A stretch of DNA of 9,314 nt, taken from JBLHUT01 sp047629975. Its GTDB lineage: Bacteria > Pseudomonadota > Alphaproteobacteria > Rhodobacterales > Rhodobacteraceae. Below the pieces are notes generated by a model that saw only the letters and a program-made list of their open reading frames with translations, searched no databases and was not told the origin of the DNA. Of the stretch, positions 1 to 6,259 are shown in pieces. Both the position numbers and the translations under genes were made by a program. The stretch spans positions 1 to 9,314 of the forward strand of contig JBLHUT010000139.1 of the NCBI GenBank assembly GCA_047629975.1. The letters are read 5' to 3'. Each line of letters begins with the position of its first letter. The first letter of the stretch is position 1.

Positions 1-34
1 GTCTAGCGAATAGACGGAATAATGACCGTTTACG

Positions 35-814
35 TCAGGCCGTGGCCAGAGCCGGGCGGGTTGCCTTTTGTTGTGTCCAACTATGCAGAGCCTCGCCAAA
101 TGCGGCGAACAACAGACGCGACACGGGATCTTGTGCGGCACAATACTCGGGGTGCCACTGCACCGAGAGCGTAAAGCCCGGCGCATCGCGCACGTAGATC
201 GCTTCGGGTGTGCCGTCGGGCGCGTGCCCGTCAATTTCAATCCGCGGCCCAGCCGTTTTGATCCCTTGTCCGTGCAACGTATTGGTCATGACCTTTCGGG
301 AACCGAACAAGTTGGCAAAGGGGCCGGACGGAGTGAATTGCACCTCGTGGCGCAGGGCGAATTTTTCTTCGATCGTCCCATCAGGCGGCATCCGGTGGTT
401 CATCCGGCCCGGCAAATCGCGGATTTCGGGATACAGTGTGCCGCCCATCGCAACGTTCACTTCCTGAAAGCCGCGGCACACCCCCATCAAAGGTTGGCCC
501 CGCTCCACCAGCGTACGGATCAACGGAAGCACCAAAGCGTCCCGGTCGCGATCGAAATCACCATGCGCGTCGGTTGCCGGTTCACCGTATTCTTCGGGAT
601 GCACATTTGCCCGCGCACCGGTGAACAAAAAACCGTCACAGATCGTTACCAACTCATCGACCGAAACAAAGCGTGGATCCGACGGGATCAGGAACGGGAT
701 AGCCCCCGAAACCTCGCAGATGGCCTCGCAATTCATGGTTCCGCCTGCGTGAACGGAGTATTGGTCGTTTAGTAAATGATGGTTGCCGATGATGCCAACG
801 ATGGGCCGCGTCAT
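35..814 (-). CDS. puuD: Gamma-glutamyl-gamma-aminobutyrate hydrolase (PuuD-like, peptidase C26 / class I glutamine amidotransferase fold)
   Basis: The 259-residue protein has the class I glutamine amidotransferase fold signature. The nucleophile elbow GVCRGFQE carries Cys113, and SVQWHPEY supplies His221 and Glu223. These positions nearly coincide with the catalytic triad I recall for E. coli PuuD (Cys114, His222, Glu224). Family members hydrolyse gamma-glutamyl-GABA to glutamate and GABA in putrescine breakdown, or act on related gamma-glutamyl amides, in the cytoplasm. The start at 814 is chosen over an in-frame ATG 23 codons upstream because TTGGAGAAATAAT directly precedes it and because MTRPIVGIIGN is the usual N-terminal strand of the family. 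The length is normal. No other putrescine gene (puuA, puuB, puuC) lies in the window, so the exact substrate is inferred from the family. The fold and triad are certain; the PuuD specificity is likely but not proven. Confidence 0.88.
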   Translation of the reverse strand: MTRPIVGIIGNHHLLNDQYSVHAGGTMNCEAICEVSGAIPFLIPSDPRFVSVDELVTICDGFLFTGARANVHPEEYGEPATDAHGDFDRDRDALVLPLIRTLVERGQPLMGVCRGFQEVNVAMGGTLYPEIRDLPGRMNHRMPPDGTIEEKFALRHEVQFTPSGPFANLFGSRKVMTNTLHGQGIKTAGPRIEIDGHAPDGTPEAIYVRDAPGFTLSVQWHPEYCAAQDPVSRLLFAAFGEALHSWTQQKATRPALATA

Positions 815-850
815 ATTATTTCTCCAAGGCTGCCTGAGCCACGATCGAAC

Positions 851-880
851 AGTATAAACCAGCCTGCCGGATGGTCGGAA
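851..880 (-). promoter_or_regulatory. Candidate promoter of the puuD-like gene
   Basis: On the minus strand a strong -10 hexamer, TATACT (851-856), lies about 37 bp upstream of the start at 814. The best -35 match, TTCCGA (875-880, spacer 18), is weak. The expected leader of about 30 nt would contain the GGAGA ribosome binding site. The call rests mainly on the -10 box and its position. Confidence 0.4.
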
Positions 881-1005
881 CATATTTGCGCCGTGACTGT
901 TTCATAAGAGGATTGCGCCGAAATGGGAACGTCTGTTTAAGCACGCGCGGTGTTCGCCCTGTACGGGTGCCGAACAACTCCCGATGTCCGGGCATCTGAC
1001 ACCAC

Positions 1006-1075
1006 GCAACGGGCACCAAGCATCAGGCACCAAGCAACGGGCGAACGATGCCGCCCGATGCAACAGGTGCCAAAG
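1006..1075. repeat. Degenerate short tandem repeat, unit about 14 bp
   Basis: Two adjacent 14-bp units, GCAACGGGCACCAA (1006-1019) and GCATCAGGCACCAA (1020-1033), differ at only three positions. A third, partial unit begins GCAACGGGC at 1034, and a further diverged copy, GCAACAGGTGCCAAA, lies at 1061-1075 after a short interruption. The array sits downstream of the glcG-like gene and upstream of the puuD-like promoter. It is too short and irregular to be CRISPR. It may be a remnant of slippage-type repeat expansion or part of a dispersed intergenic repeat family. Confidence 0.55.
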
Positions 1076-1124
1076 CGACGGCGCAGTACATTTCTGCCCC
1101 AAGCCTCTGCCGTGTCGCATCTGT

Positions 1125-1553
1125 TCAGGCCTCGGCCACCAGACCGGCATTTTCGATACCTGCGACGGCACAGGTTGCATCATTCTCGCCGGTATCACCA
1201 CTGATCCCGACCGCGCCGATCAGCAGCCCGGTCTTGTCACGGATCAGCACCCCCCCCGGCACCGGCACCAGCTTGCCATCAAGCGCCCCGTTCACAGCCG
1301 TCAGGAAATATGACTGCTGTTCGGCACGCTCGCGCATTGCATACCCTCCGATGCCCAGCATGATGCAGCCGTAAGCTTTGGCGCGGGCCACATCGAAACG
1401 CCCCGCCGAGGCCCCGTCGCTGCGCTCGACCGCGACGACATGCCCCCCGTCATCTAGGACAACCACCGCCAGCGGCTTCAACTCAAGCTCGTCAGCTTTG
1501 GCAAGGGCGGTCTTTATAATCTTGCGAGAACGCTTGAGGGTAAGGCGCGGCAT
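1125..1553 (-). CDS. GlcG/HbpS-family heme-binding-type protein
   Basis: This is a single-domain protein of 142 residues, the usual length for the GlcG/HbpS (DUF336) family. Family signatures are visible in order: LDDGGHVVAVERSDGA (33-48), VPGGVLIRD (98-106), and the glycine-rich GAVGISGDTGENDATCAVAG (113-132). Members include GlcG, from the glycolate-utilisation locus of E. coli, and HbpS, a heme-binding sensor partner in Streptomyces. Many others have no assigned role. There is no signal peptide, so it is probably cytoplasmic. The start at 1553 is supported by AGGAG about 8 nt upstream. No glycolate oxidase genes are nearby, so I give no gene symbol. An eight-base C run on the plus strand (1250-1257) lies inside the conserved PGG codons. 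The family call is firm and the function is unknown. Confidence 0.85.
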   Translation of the reverse strand: MPRLTLKRSRKIIKTALAKADELELKPLAVVVLDDGGHVVAVERSDGASAGRFDVARAKAYGCIMLGIGGYAMRERAEQQSYFLTAVNGALDGKLVPVPGGVLIRDKTGLLIGAVGISGDTGENDATCAVAGIENAGLVAEA

Positions 1554-1584
1554 GGGCTGGCTCCTGTTTCGGGTTTCATCAGGA

Positions 1585-1614
1585 TTTATAATGCCGCTGC
1601 AACGCCGGAGGTAA
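1585..1614 (-). promoter_or_regulatory. Candidate promoter of the glcG-like gene
   Basis: On the minus strand TATAAA (1585-1590) resembles a -10 box. A weak -35 match, TTACCT (1609-1614, spacer 18), lies upstream. The implied leader is about 25 nt and holds the AGGAG ribosome binding site. The 76-bp gap after the DUF3179 gene leaves room for an independent promoter. The evidence is positional and consensus-based only. Confidence 0.33.
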
Positions 1615-1629
1615 AGCCGTTTACACGCC

Positions 1630-2631
1630 CTAACGCCCGATCATCCAGTCTCCGTCGGGGAAAAACGCGTGAAAGGCGAATGCAAACATCACATCATGCG
1701 CCACATTGGCCCCCGAGGCGTCCTGAACCCTGATGGAGCCCACGTCACGCCCCTCGCCGATACGCGCGGCATCCAGCGCGGAGGCCTGCCCCGCCCGCCA
1801 CGTGAGCGTCACGCCCTGTTCGGTCAAGGTGCCAAGCGACGACAACCGGGTCAACGGCCACGCGCGCGCGCCGACCCGCACAACACGGGCCAAGGCATCA
1901 ATACCGTGCGGAGGCAGCTCTCCGCTGTATAGAAAAGGCCGGAAGGAGCTGTCGTAATTCACATAAGGGTTCTTGCCGTAACTGCGCGGCCAATCGGGTT
2001 GGTCCATGACAAGGCCATCGGGATTGCGCGCCCGAAACTCGGCCCAACTTTCCATCCACGTGGGCAGCGCGGTAAGTTTAGCGCCAGTCAGGGTGCCGAC
2101 AATCGACTGGCCAACCGCCTGCTGCCACCAGCTTTGCGTTTCGCGGTCGAACATAACCATATCCGATTTGCGCAACTTGCCCGACACACCAAAGGTCAGA
2201 ACCCGCCCGTCAACCCGACGGTCGAACGTGATACCCGAATTGCACAGCGGACAAAAGGTCACCGCAACGGGGATACCGGCGACCGTGTCATTCACAATCT
2301 CGTGCCAGGTCAGATAGCGGATCGGATAGGCACGCGGCACCGCGCCCGCGATCTCGACCGTGATGACCGGCTCACGGCCCGCAATCCGGTCTTCGGAGGA
2401 AGCGGCGATGAACGCCGGATCGTTCAAGGCGGGAATGCCGTCTTTTGGCGGCCCGCCAGACAGGATCTCGGTCCAGCTTTCGATGTTGTTTGTTGAAAAA
2501 TCTGTGTCTGGCCATTCACGCGCCCAGAATTCGGGGGCGGCGGAAACCGGAGCAGTTCCGGCAAGGGCTGCCGAGCAAAGGCACGCAACCGCACCAAGAC
2601 GCAACAGGAATTTAAAGGGGTTCAAGCGCAT
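1630..2631 (-). CDS. Exported DUF3179 domain-containing protein
   Basis: This is a 333-residue precursor. Its N-terminus is a Sec-type signal peptide: basic MRLNPFKF, then a hydrophobic stretch, with likely cleavage near residues 31-32 after PVSA. The mature part matches DUF3179. It has LTWHEIVND (108-116) and a CxxC motif in TFCPLCNSG (Cys127 and Cys130), followed by SWWQQAVGQSI (168-178) and a C-terminal FAFHAFFPDGDW segment. The conserved His/Cys pattern suggests metal binding or redox chemistry in the periplasm, but I know of no established function. The start at 2631 is fixed by GGAGG six nt upstream; a longer frame from 2697 would hide the signal peptide. It lies 98 bp downstream of the exported cyclophilin on the same strand, with a strong inverted repeat between them, so co-transcription is possible but doubtful. 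Confidence 0.87.
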   Translation of the reverse strand: MRLNPFKFLLRLGAVACLCSAALAGTAPVSAAPEFWAREWPDTDFSTNNIESWTEILSGGPPKDGIPALNDPAFIAASSEDRIAGREPVITVEIAGAVPRAYPIRYLTWHEIVNDTVAGIPVAVTFCPLCNSGITFDRRVDGRVLTFGVSGKLRKSDMVMFDRETQSWWQQAVGQSIVGTLTGAKLTALPTWMESWAEFRARNPDGLVMDQPDWPRSYGKNPYVNYDSSFRPFLYSGELPPHGIDALARVVRVGARAWPLTRLSSLGTLTEQGVTLTWRAGQASALDAARIGEGRDVGSIRVQDASGANVAHDVMFAFAFHAFFPDGDWMIGR

Positions 2632-2673
2632 GAGTACCTCCGATCGCTTCGGAACAGAGGGTGACAGAGTGCA

Positions 2674-2720
2674 GGCTCCCGGCCAAGCCCTGCTCACGCA
2701 GGGTTTACAGGGCGGGAGCC
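2674..2720. terminator. Nested inverted repeat between ppiA-like gene and DUF3179 gene
   Basis: Two stems are nested. The outer pair is GGCTCCCG (2674-2681) with CGGGAGCC (2713-2720). The inner pair is AAGCCCTG (2685-2692) with CAGGGTTT (2699-2706), with one G-T wobble and a six-base loop. The structure lies just after the stop codon of the exported cyclophilin. On the minus strand no T run follows, so it is not a classical intrinsic terminator. It could act as a weak terminator, an mRNA 3'-end stabiliser, or an attenuator ahead of the DUF3179 gene. The pairing is read directly; the role is inferred. Confidence 0.45.
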
Positions 2721-2729
2721 CGAGTGATT

Positions 2730-3302
2730 TTAACGAAGAACCTTGACGCTGCTCATCCGGTCCGGCGCACCGACAACTGCGCCGTTCGCGCCTGTGCCAC
2801 GCTTGATCGCATCAACGACCTCCATCCCCTCGATCACCCGTCCGACTACCGTGTATTGACCATTCAGGAAGGAGCCTTGGTCAAACATGATAAAGAACTG
2901 GGAATTGGCCGAATCGGGGTTTTGCGAGCGTGCCATGCCAACGATGCCGCGTTCGTACGGAACATCAGAGAATTCAGCCGGCAAATCAGGCAGATCGGAG
3001 CCACCGGTGCCCGCGCGCCGCATGTCGGAGCCCGACTTGCCATGCTCGACATCGCCGGTTTGCGCCATGAAGCCGTCAATCACACGGTGAAACGCTACGT
3101 CGTCATAAGCCCCCTGTTCGGCAAGTGCCGTGATCTGCGCCACATGCAAAGGAGCCACATCGGACAGCATATCAATGATGATTGTGCCATTCGACTCGCC
3201 CGAGATTACGACCTCGAGGTTCGGGCCGGGGCCGTCTTCTTGTGCCAGCGCCGGAACCGCCAGCGCCGCAAGAAGGGCTGCTGCAAGTCCTGCGTTACGC
3301 AT
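2730..3302 (-). CDS. ppiA: Periplasmic cyclophilin-type peptidyl-prolyl cis-trans isomerase
   Basis: The 190-residue precursor begins with a signal peptide of the form MRNAGL, a hydrophobic alanine/leucine core, and VPALA, with cleavage expected after Ala20 before QEDG. The mature protein is a small bacterial cyclophilin that catalyses isomerisation of X-Pro bonds during folding of exported proteins. Key active-site residues are present in FHRVIDGFMAQ (Arg73, Phe78, Met79, Gln81). NSQFFIMF and FLNGQYTVVGRV follow, with Phe at the position where eukaryotic cyclophilin A has Trp. It overlaps the upstream cyclophilin gene by eight bases (ATGCGTAA), implying translational coupling. The two proteins are close paralogues. 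The symbol ppiA is by analogy with the E. coli periplasmic enzyme. Confidence 0.9.
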   Translation of the reverse strand: MRNAGLAAALLAALAVPALAQEDGPGPNLEVVISGESNGTIIIDMLSDVAPLHVAQITALAEQGAYDDVAFHRVIDGFMAQTGDVEHGKSGSDMRRAGTGGSDLPDLPAEFSDVPYERGIVGMARSQNPDSANSQFFIMFDQGSFLNGQYTVVGRVIEGMEVVDAIKRGTGANGAVVGAPDRMSSVKVLR

Positions 3303-3795
3303 CTGCCGCCACTTTCATCGAGATCATCTTGTCGGGGTTCGCAGGCGGCTCGCCGCGCGCAATGGCATCCACATGATCCATCCCGCTGATGACACGCCCG
3401 TACATGGTGTATTGCCCGTTCAAAAAGCTGTTGTCGGAAAAGTTGATGAAAAACTGCGAATTCGCACTGTTGGGGTTCGCGGAACGCGCAGCGCCAATCG
3501 TGCCACGGTCGTGGGGCAGCTTGGAGAATTCGGCCTGAACGTCGGGCAACTCGGATCCGCCCGTTCCCGCGCGCCGTGTCTCGCCGCCCTCTTTGCCATG
3601 CTCGACATCGCCGGTCTGTGCCATGAAGCCGTCGATGACCCGGTGGAAGATTACCCCGTCATAAGCACCCGCACGAGCAAGCTCTTTGATGCGCGCACAA
3701 TGCAGCGGCGCCACATCCGACAACAGCTCGATTGTGACCGTGCCATCCTTGAGTTCGATCAGCAGCGTATTTTCGGGATCTTTGATATCAGCCAT
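3295..3795 (-). CDS. ppiB: Cytosolic cyclophilin-type peptidyl-prolyl cis-trans isomerase
   Basis: This is a compact cyclophilin of 166 residues with no signal peptide, so it is probably cytoplasmic. The active-site block FHRVIDGFMAQ carries Arg52, Phe57, Met58 and Gln60. NSQFFINF and FLNGQYTMYGRV follow near residues 115-140. The segment HRVIDGFMAQTGDVEHGK is shared with the exported paralogue downstream, which points to tandem duplication followed by change of compartment. The start at 3795 is supported by AAGGA about eight nt upstream. The gene diverges from pgk across a 118-bp region that should hold both promoters, though I could not name convincing -35/-10 pairs there. The symbol ppiB follows the E. 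coli cytosolic enzyme. Confidence 0.9.
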   Translation of the reverse strand: MADIKDPENTLLIELKDGTVTIELLSDVAPLHCARIKELARAGAYDGVIFHRVIDGFMAQTGDVEHGKEGGETRRAGTGGSELPDVQAEFSKLPHDRGTIGAARSANPNSANSQFFINFSDNSFLNGQYTMYGRVISGMDHVDAIARGEPPANPDKMISMKVAADA

Positions 3796-3913
3796 GAGGC
3801 GTCCTTTCGTGATTTCGGCGCGACCCTAAACCGTGCCTTGGCTAAGGGAAAGCCCCCAGCGGTGACAGGCCCGTGAGGATGTGCCAAAAGGACCGCGAAA
3901 CAGGAGACGAAAA

Positions 3914-5092
3914 ATGGCTTGGAAAACTCTCGACGACATGGACCTGAACGGCAAGACAGTGCTGGTGCGGGTGGATATCAATGTTCCGGTAGAAAACGGT
4001 GTCGTCACCGACGCGACGCGGATCACGCGAATCGTCCCGACCATCAAGGACATCCAGGCCGCGGGCGGTCGCCCTGTGCTGCTGGCCCATTTCGGCCGCC
4101 CCAAGGGCAAGGTCGTGCCGGAAATGTCGCTGAGGATCGTGTTGCCCGCACTTGAGACCGCTTTGGGCCAAAGTGTGACGTTTGCGGATGGTGTCTATAA
4201 GGAAACTGTTGCGGCAATGGGAGCCGGCGATGTGGTTTTGCTTGAAAACGTCCGGTTCCATCCGGGCGAGGAAAGCAACGATGCCGCCTTTGCCGCGCGC
4301 CTTGCGACCCTTGGGGACATTTATTGCAACGACGCGTTTTCCGCCGCCCACCGCGCCCACAGCACCACCGAGGCGCTGGCGCGTGCCCTGCCCGCCTGTG
4401 CCGGACGGTTGATGCAAGCCGAACTGTCGGCGCTTGAGGCGGCACTGGGGGCGCCTGTGCGTCCGGTTGCGGCTGTTGTTGGCGGGGCCAAGGTTTCGAC
4501 CAAGCTTGACTTGCTGGGCAATCTTGTGGGCCGGGTCGATCACCTGATCATCGGGGGGGGCATGGCCAATACGTTCCTTGCCGCCCAAGGAATCGATGTC
4601 GGAAAATCGTTGGCAGAGCATGACATGACGGCCACGGCACTTGAAATCATGGAAAAGGCCAAAGTCGCGGGATGTCAGATTCTTTTGCCGGTGGATGTGG
4701 TTGTGGCCCGCGAGTTCAAGGCAAATGCGCCCAGCGAAGTGGTCGCGGCAGACGCCTGCCCGACGGATGCAATGATCCTTGATGCCGGGCCGGCAACGGT
4801 CACACAGGTCGATGCCGTCCTGAGGGGCTGCAAGACGTTGATCTGGAACGGTCCGATGGGCGCGTTCGAAATCGCCCCCTTCGACATGGCGACAAATGCC
4901 GCCGCCCGGGCCGCCGCCGAATTGACGCGCGCCGGCCTGCTGGTGTCGGTGGCTGGCGGCGGCGACACTGTGGCGGCACTCAACAAAGCCGGCGTTGCGG
5001 ATGATTTCACCTATATCTCGACAGCCGGTGGGGCATTTCTGGAATGGATGGAAGGGAAAACACTCCCCGGAGTGGCTGCCCTTATGGCCTGA
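3914..5092 (+). CDS. pgk: Phosphoglycerate kinase
   Basis: The protein catalyses transfer of the 1-phosphate of 1,3-bisphosphoglycerate to ADP, giving 3-phosphoglycerate and ATP, in glycolysis and in reverse in gluconeogenesis. At 392 residues it is full length. Motifs in order are RVDINVP (19-25) and HFGRPKG (59-65) for substrate binding, DAFSAAHRAH (140-149), GGAKVSTK (190-197) and GGGMANTFL (214-222), then WNGPMGAFE (311-319) and GGGDTVAAL (348-356) at the nucleotide site. The start at 3914 is fixed by AGGAGA six nt upstream, rather than an in-frame ATG 11 codons earlier that lacks the family N-terminus. The Gly-Gly-Gly-Met codons contain a run of eight G bases (4553-4560) with the frame intact. 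The aldolase gene follows after 172 bp, so the pair may be one operon or two units. Confidence 0.98.
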   Translation: MAWKTLDDMDLNGKTVLVRVDINVPVENGVVTDATRITRIVPTIKDIQAAGGRPVLLAHFGRPKGKVVPEMSLRIVLPALETALGQSVTFADGVYKETVAAMGAGDVVLLENVRFHPGEESNDAAFAARLATLGDIYCNDAFSAAHRAHSTTEALARALPACAGRLMQAELSALEAALGAPVRPVAAVVGGAKVSTKLDLLGNLVGRVDHLIIGGGMANTFLAAQGIDVGKSLAEHDMTATALEIMEKAKVAGCQILLPVDVVVAREFKANAPSEVVAADACPTDAMILDAGPATVTQVDAVLRGCKTLIWNGPMGAFEIAPFDMATNAAARAAAELTRAGLLVSVAGGGDTVAALNKAGVADDFTYISTAGGAFLEWMEGKTLPGVAALMA

Positions 5093-5101
5093 AGACGCAT
5101 A

Positions 5102-5135
5102 CCGGCCTGTCGCAGCAACGGGTGCTACAGGCCGG
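5102..5135 (+). terminator. Strong hairpin after pgk, possible terminator or processing site
   Basis: A perfect 9-bp stem, CCGGCCTGT (5102-5110) with ACAGGCCGG (5127-5135), encloses an inner AGCA/TGCT stem with an ACGGG loop. It begins nine bases after the pgk stop codon. The downstream bases, AAACCTTTG, are only weakly T-rich, so termination may be partial. A leaky terminator or an mRNA-stabilising end between pgk and the aldolase gene fits best. Confidence 0.5.
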
Positions 5136-5185
5136 AAACCTTTGAGACGGCTGGTATTTGACCGGTATTCCCGTTTTTATCGACA

Positions 5186-5199
5186 TGTTGGCGCTAACT
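5186..5199. promoter_or_regulatory. Candidate LacI-family operator upstream of the aldolase gene
   Basis: TGTTGGCGCTAACT is an almost perfect 14-bp palindrome with a central CG; only one internal base pair and the end pair break symmetry. LacI-family regulators typically bind palindromes of this size and shape. In Rhodobacter sphaeroides the LacI-family protein CceR controls central carbon genes, which makes it an obvious candidate binder. The site lies 65 bp before the aldolase ATG, after the pgk hairpin, where it could overlap or flank a promoter. The palindrome is seen directly; the regulator is inferred. Confidence 0.5.
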
Positions 5200-5264
5200 C
5201 GTTTGCATGACGACTTTGCGCGTCCTATTGCGTGCTCATCCGCTTCAACAAAAAGGGTCCATCC

Positions 5265-6197
5265 ATGAAGGCTTCACGTACCGTCCAGCGTATTCTTGCA
5301 AATTACGAAGGTGAAACACCCGGCGTCAAAGGCAAGTTGTGCAGCATGTTGATGAACGGAAAACTTGGCGGTTCCGGCAAGATGATCATCCTGCCCGTCG
5401 ATCAGGGGTTCGAGCATGGCCCGGCACGTAGCTTTGCTGTGAACCCCGCAGCGTACGACCCGCACTATCATTACCAATTGGCAATTGATGCAGGCCTGAA
5501 TGCCTATGCCGCGCCGTTGGGTATGCTTGAAGCCGGTTCCGACACATTTGCCGGACAAATCCCGACGATCCTGAAGTGCAACTCCGCCAATTCGCTGATG
5601 TCGGAAACGAGCGGAAAAAATCAAGCCGTGACAGCTTCTGTTGACGACGCTCTGCGGCTGGGTTGTGCGGCAATCGGCTTCACTGTCTATCCCGGCTCTG
5701 ACATGGCGCTGGATATGTTCGAAGAAATCCGCGAAATGCGCAACGAGGCGGCCTCCAAGGGGGTGGCAACGGTCATCTGGTCCTATCCGCGTGGCGAGGC
5801 GATTACCAAAGCCGGCGAAACAGGCATTGACGTTGCAGCTTATGCGGCACAGATCGCCGCATTGCTGGGGGCGCATATCATCAAGATCAAACTGAGCACC
5901 GATCACCTGATGTTGGCGGAAGCCAAGCAGGTCTATCAGGATGTCGGAATTGACATTGCCACTCAAGCCGCTCGGGTAAAGCATTGCATGGATGCCTCTT
6001 TTGCCGGGCGCCGGATTGTTGTTTTTTCCGGAGGGGCCAAGAAAGGCCAAGACAGCGTTTATGACGACGCGCGCGCTATCCGCGACGGCGGCGGAAACGG
6101 GTCGATCATCGGGCGCAACTCTTTCCAGCGCTCGCGCGAGGATGCGCTGGCGATGTTGCAAAAGCTTGTCGACATCTACAAAGGCCGCGAAGCCTAG
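5265..6197 (+). CDS. fbaB: Class I fructose-bisphosphate aldolase, DhnA/FbaB type
   Basis: The 310-residue protein reversibly cleaves fructose 1,6-bisphosphate to dihydroxyacetone phosphate and glyceraldehyde 3-phosphate through a lysine Schiff base. It belongs to the DhnA (archaeal-type class I) lineage, not to the metal-dependent class II enzymes. Signatures are LPVDQGFEHGP (43-53, acidic Asp46), WSYPRGEA (172-179, candidate Tyr174), HIIKIKLSTD (204-213), where Lys207 or Lys209 should be the Schiff-base lysine, and the phosphate-binding VVFSGGAKKG (252-261) and GNGSIIGRNSFQR (277-289). The start at 5265 has AAGGG about nine nt upstream, and the longer frame from 5232 adds no family sequence. 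It follows pgk by 172 bp and ends in a strong terminator. A related activity on other keto-sugar phosphates, as in LsrF-like relatives, is possible but less likely in this context. Confidence 0.93.
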   Translation: MKASRTVQRILANYEGETPGVKGKLCSMLMNGKLGGSGKMIILPVDQGFEHGPARSFAVNPAAYDPHYHYQLAIDAGLNAYAAPLGMLEAGSDTFAGQIPTILKCNSANSLMSETSGKNQAVTASVDDALRLGCAAIGFTVYPGSDMALDMFEEIREMRNEAASKGVATVIWSYPRGEAITKAGETGIDVAAYAAQIAALLGAHIIKIKLSTDHLMLAEAKQVYQDVGIDIATQAARVKHCMDASFAGRRIVVFSGGAKKGQDSVYDDARAIRDGGGNGSIIGRNSFQRSREDALAMLQKLVDIYKGREA

Positions 6198-6224
6198 ACC
6201 GGTCTTCGGCAAAGCCCATCAGAC

Positions 6225-6259
6225 AAAAGCCTGCCGGCGATCAACCGGCAGGCTTTTTT
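6225..6259 (+). terminator. Rho-independent terminator after the aldolase gene
   Basis: A perfect 13-bp stem pairs AAAAGCCTGCCGG (6225-6237) with CCGGCAGGCTTTT (6245-6257) around the loop CGATCAA, followed directly by a run of six T bases (6254-6259). It starts 28 bases after the aldolase stop codon. The leading A run means it could also work weakly on the other strand. It separates the aldolase transcript from the downstream ftsB-like gene. Confidence 0.95.

Larger units (their letters stand above)
815..1124. other. 310-bp non-coding interval between the puuD-like gene and glcG-like gene
   Basis: No convincing coding region is visible here. Short open frames exist on both strands, but none has a ribosome binding site with a recognisable protein, and some run on into neighbouring genes in the wrong frame. 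The interval holds the candidate puuD-like promoter near its left end and a degenerate 14-bp tandem repeat at about 1006-1075. I found no strong hairpin followed by a T run, so no intrinsic terminator for the glcG-like gene can be named. Confidence 0.6.

Noticed and set aside
1..34. Possible end of another gene at the left edge
   Set aside because: Thirty-four bases downstream of the PuuD-like stop are too few to support any call.
815..883. N-terminal extension of the PuuD-like protein by 23 residues
   Set aside because: The extension covers the candidate promoter and the ribosome binding site at the start at 814, and has no family sequence.
1006..1075. CRISPR-like array
   Set aside because: Units are 14 bp, directly adjacent and degenerate, with no spacers of uniform length and no cas genes.
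2661..3876. Plus-strand open frames antisense to the two cyclophilin genes
   Set aside because: Both cyclophilins have intact active sites and good starts. The antisense frames resemble each other only because the underlying genes are paralogues.
3842..4621. Minus-strand open frame of 259 codons over the pgk region
   Set aside because: It lies antisense to clear phosphoglycerate kinase sequence, and its product is rich in Arg, His and Gln with no family signature.
5158..5184. Possible aldolase promoter TTGACC with TATCGA
   Set aside because: The -35 match is fair, but the 15-bp spacer and poor -10 make it no better than chance.
5274..6212. Long minus-strand open frame of 312 codons opposite the aldolase gene
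   Set aside because: It is the mirror of a well-supported plus-strand enzyme gene in GC-biased DNA, and its translation shows no recognisable protein.
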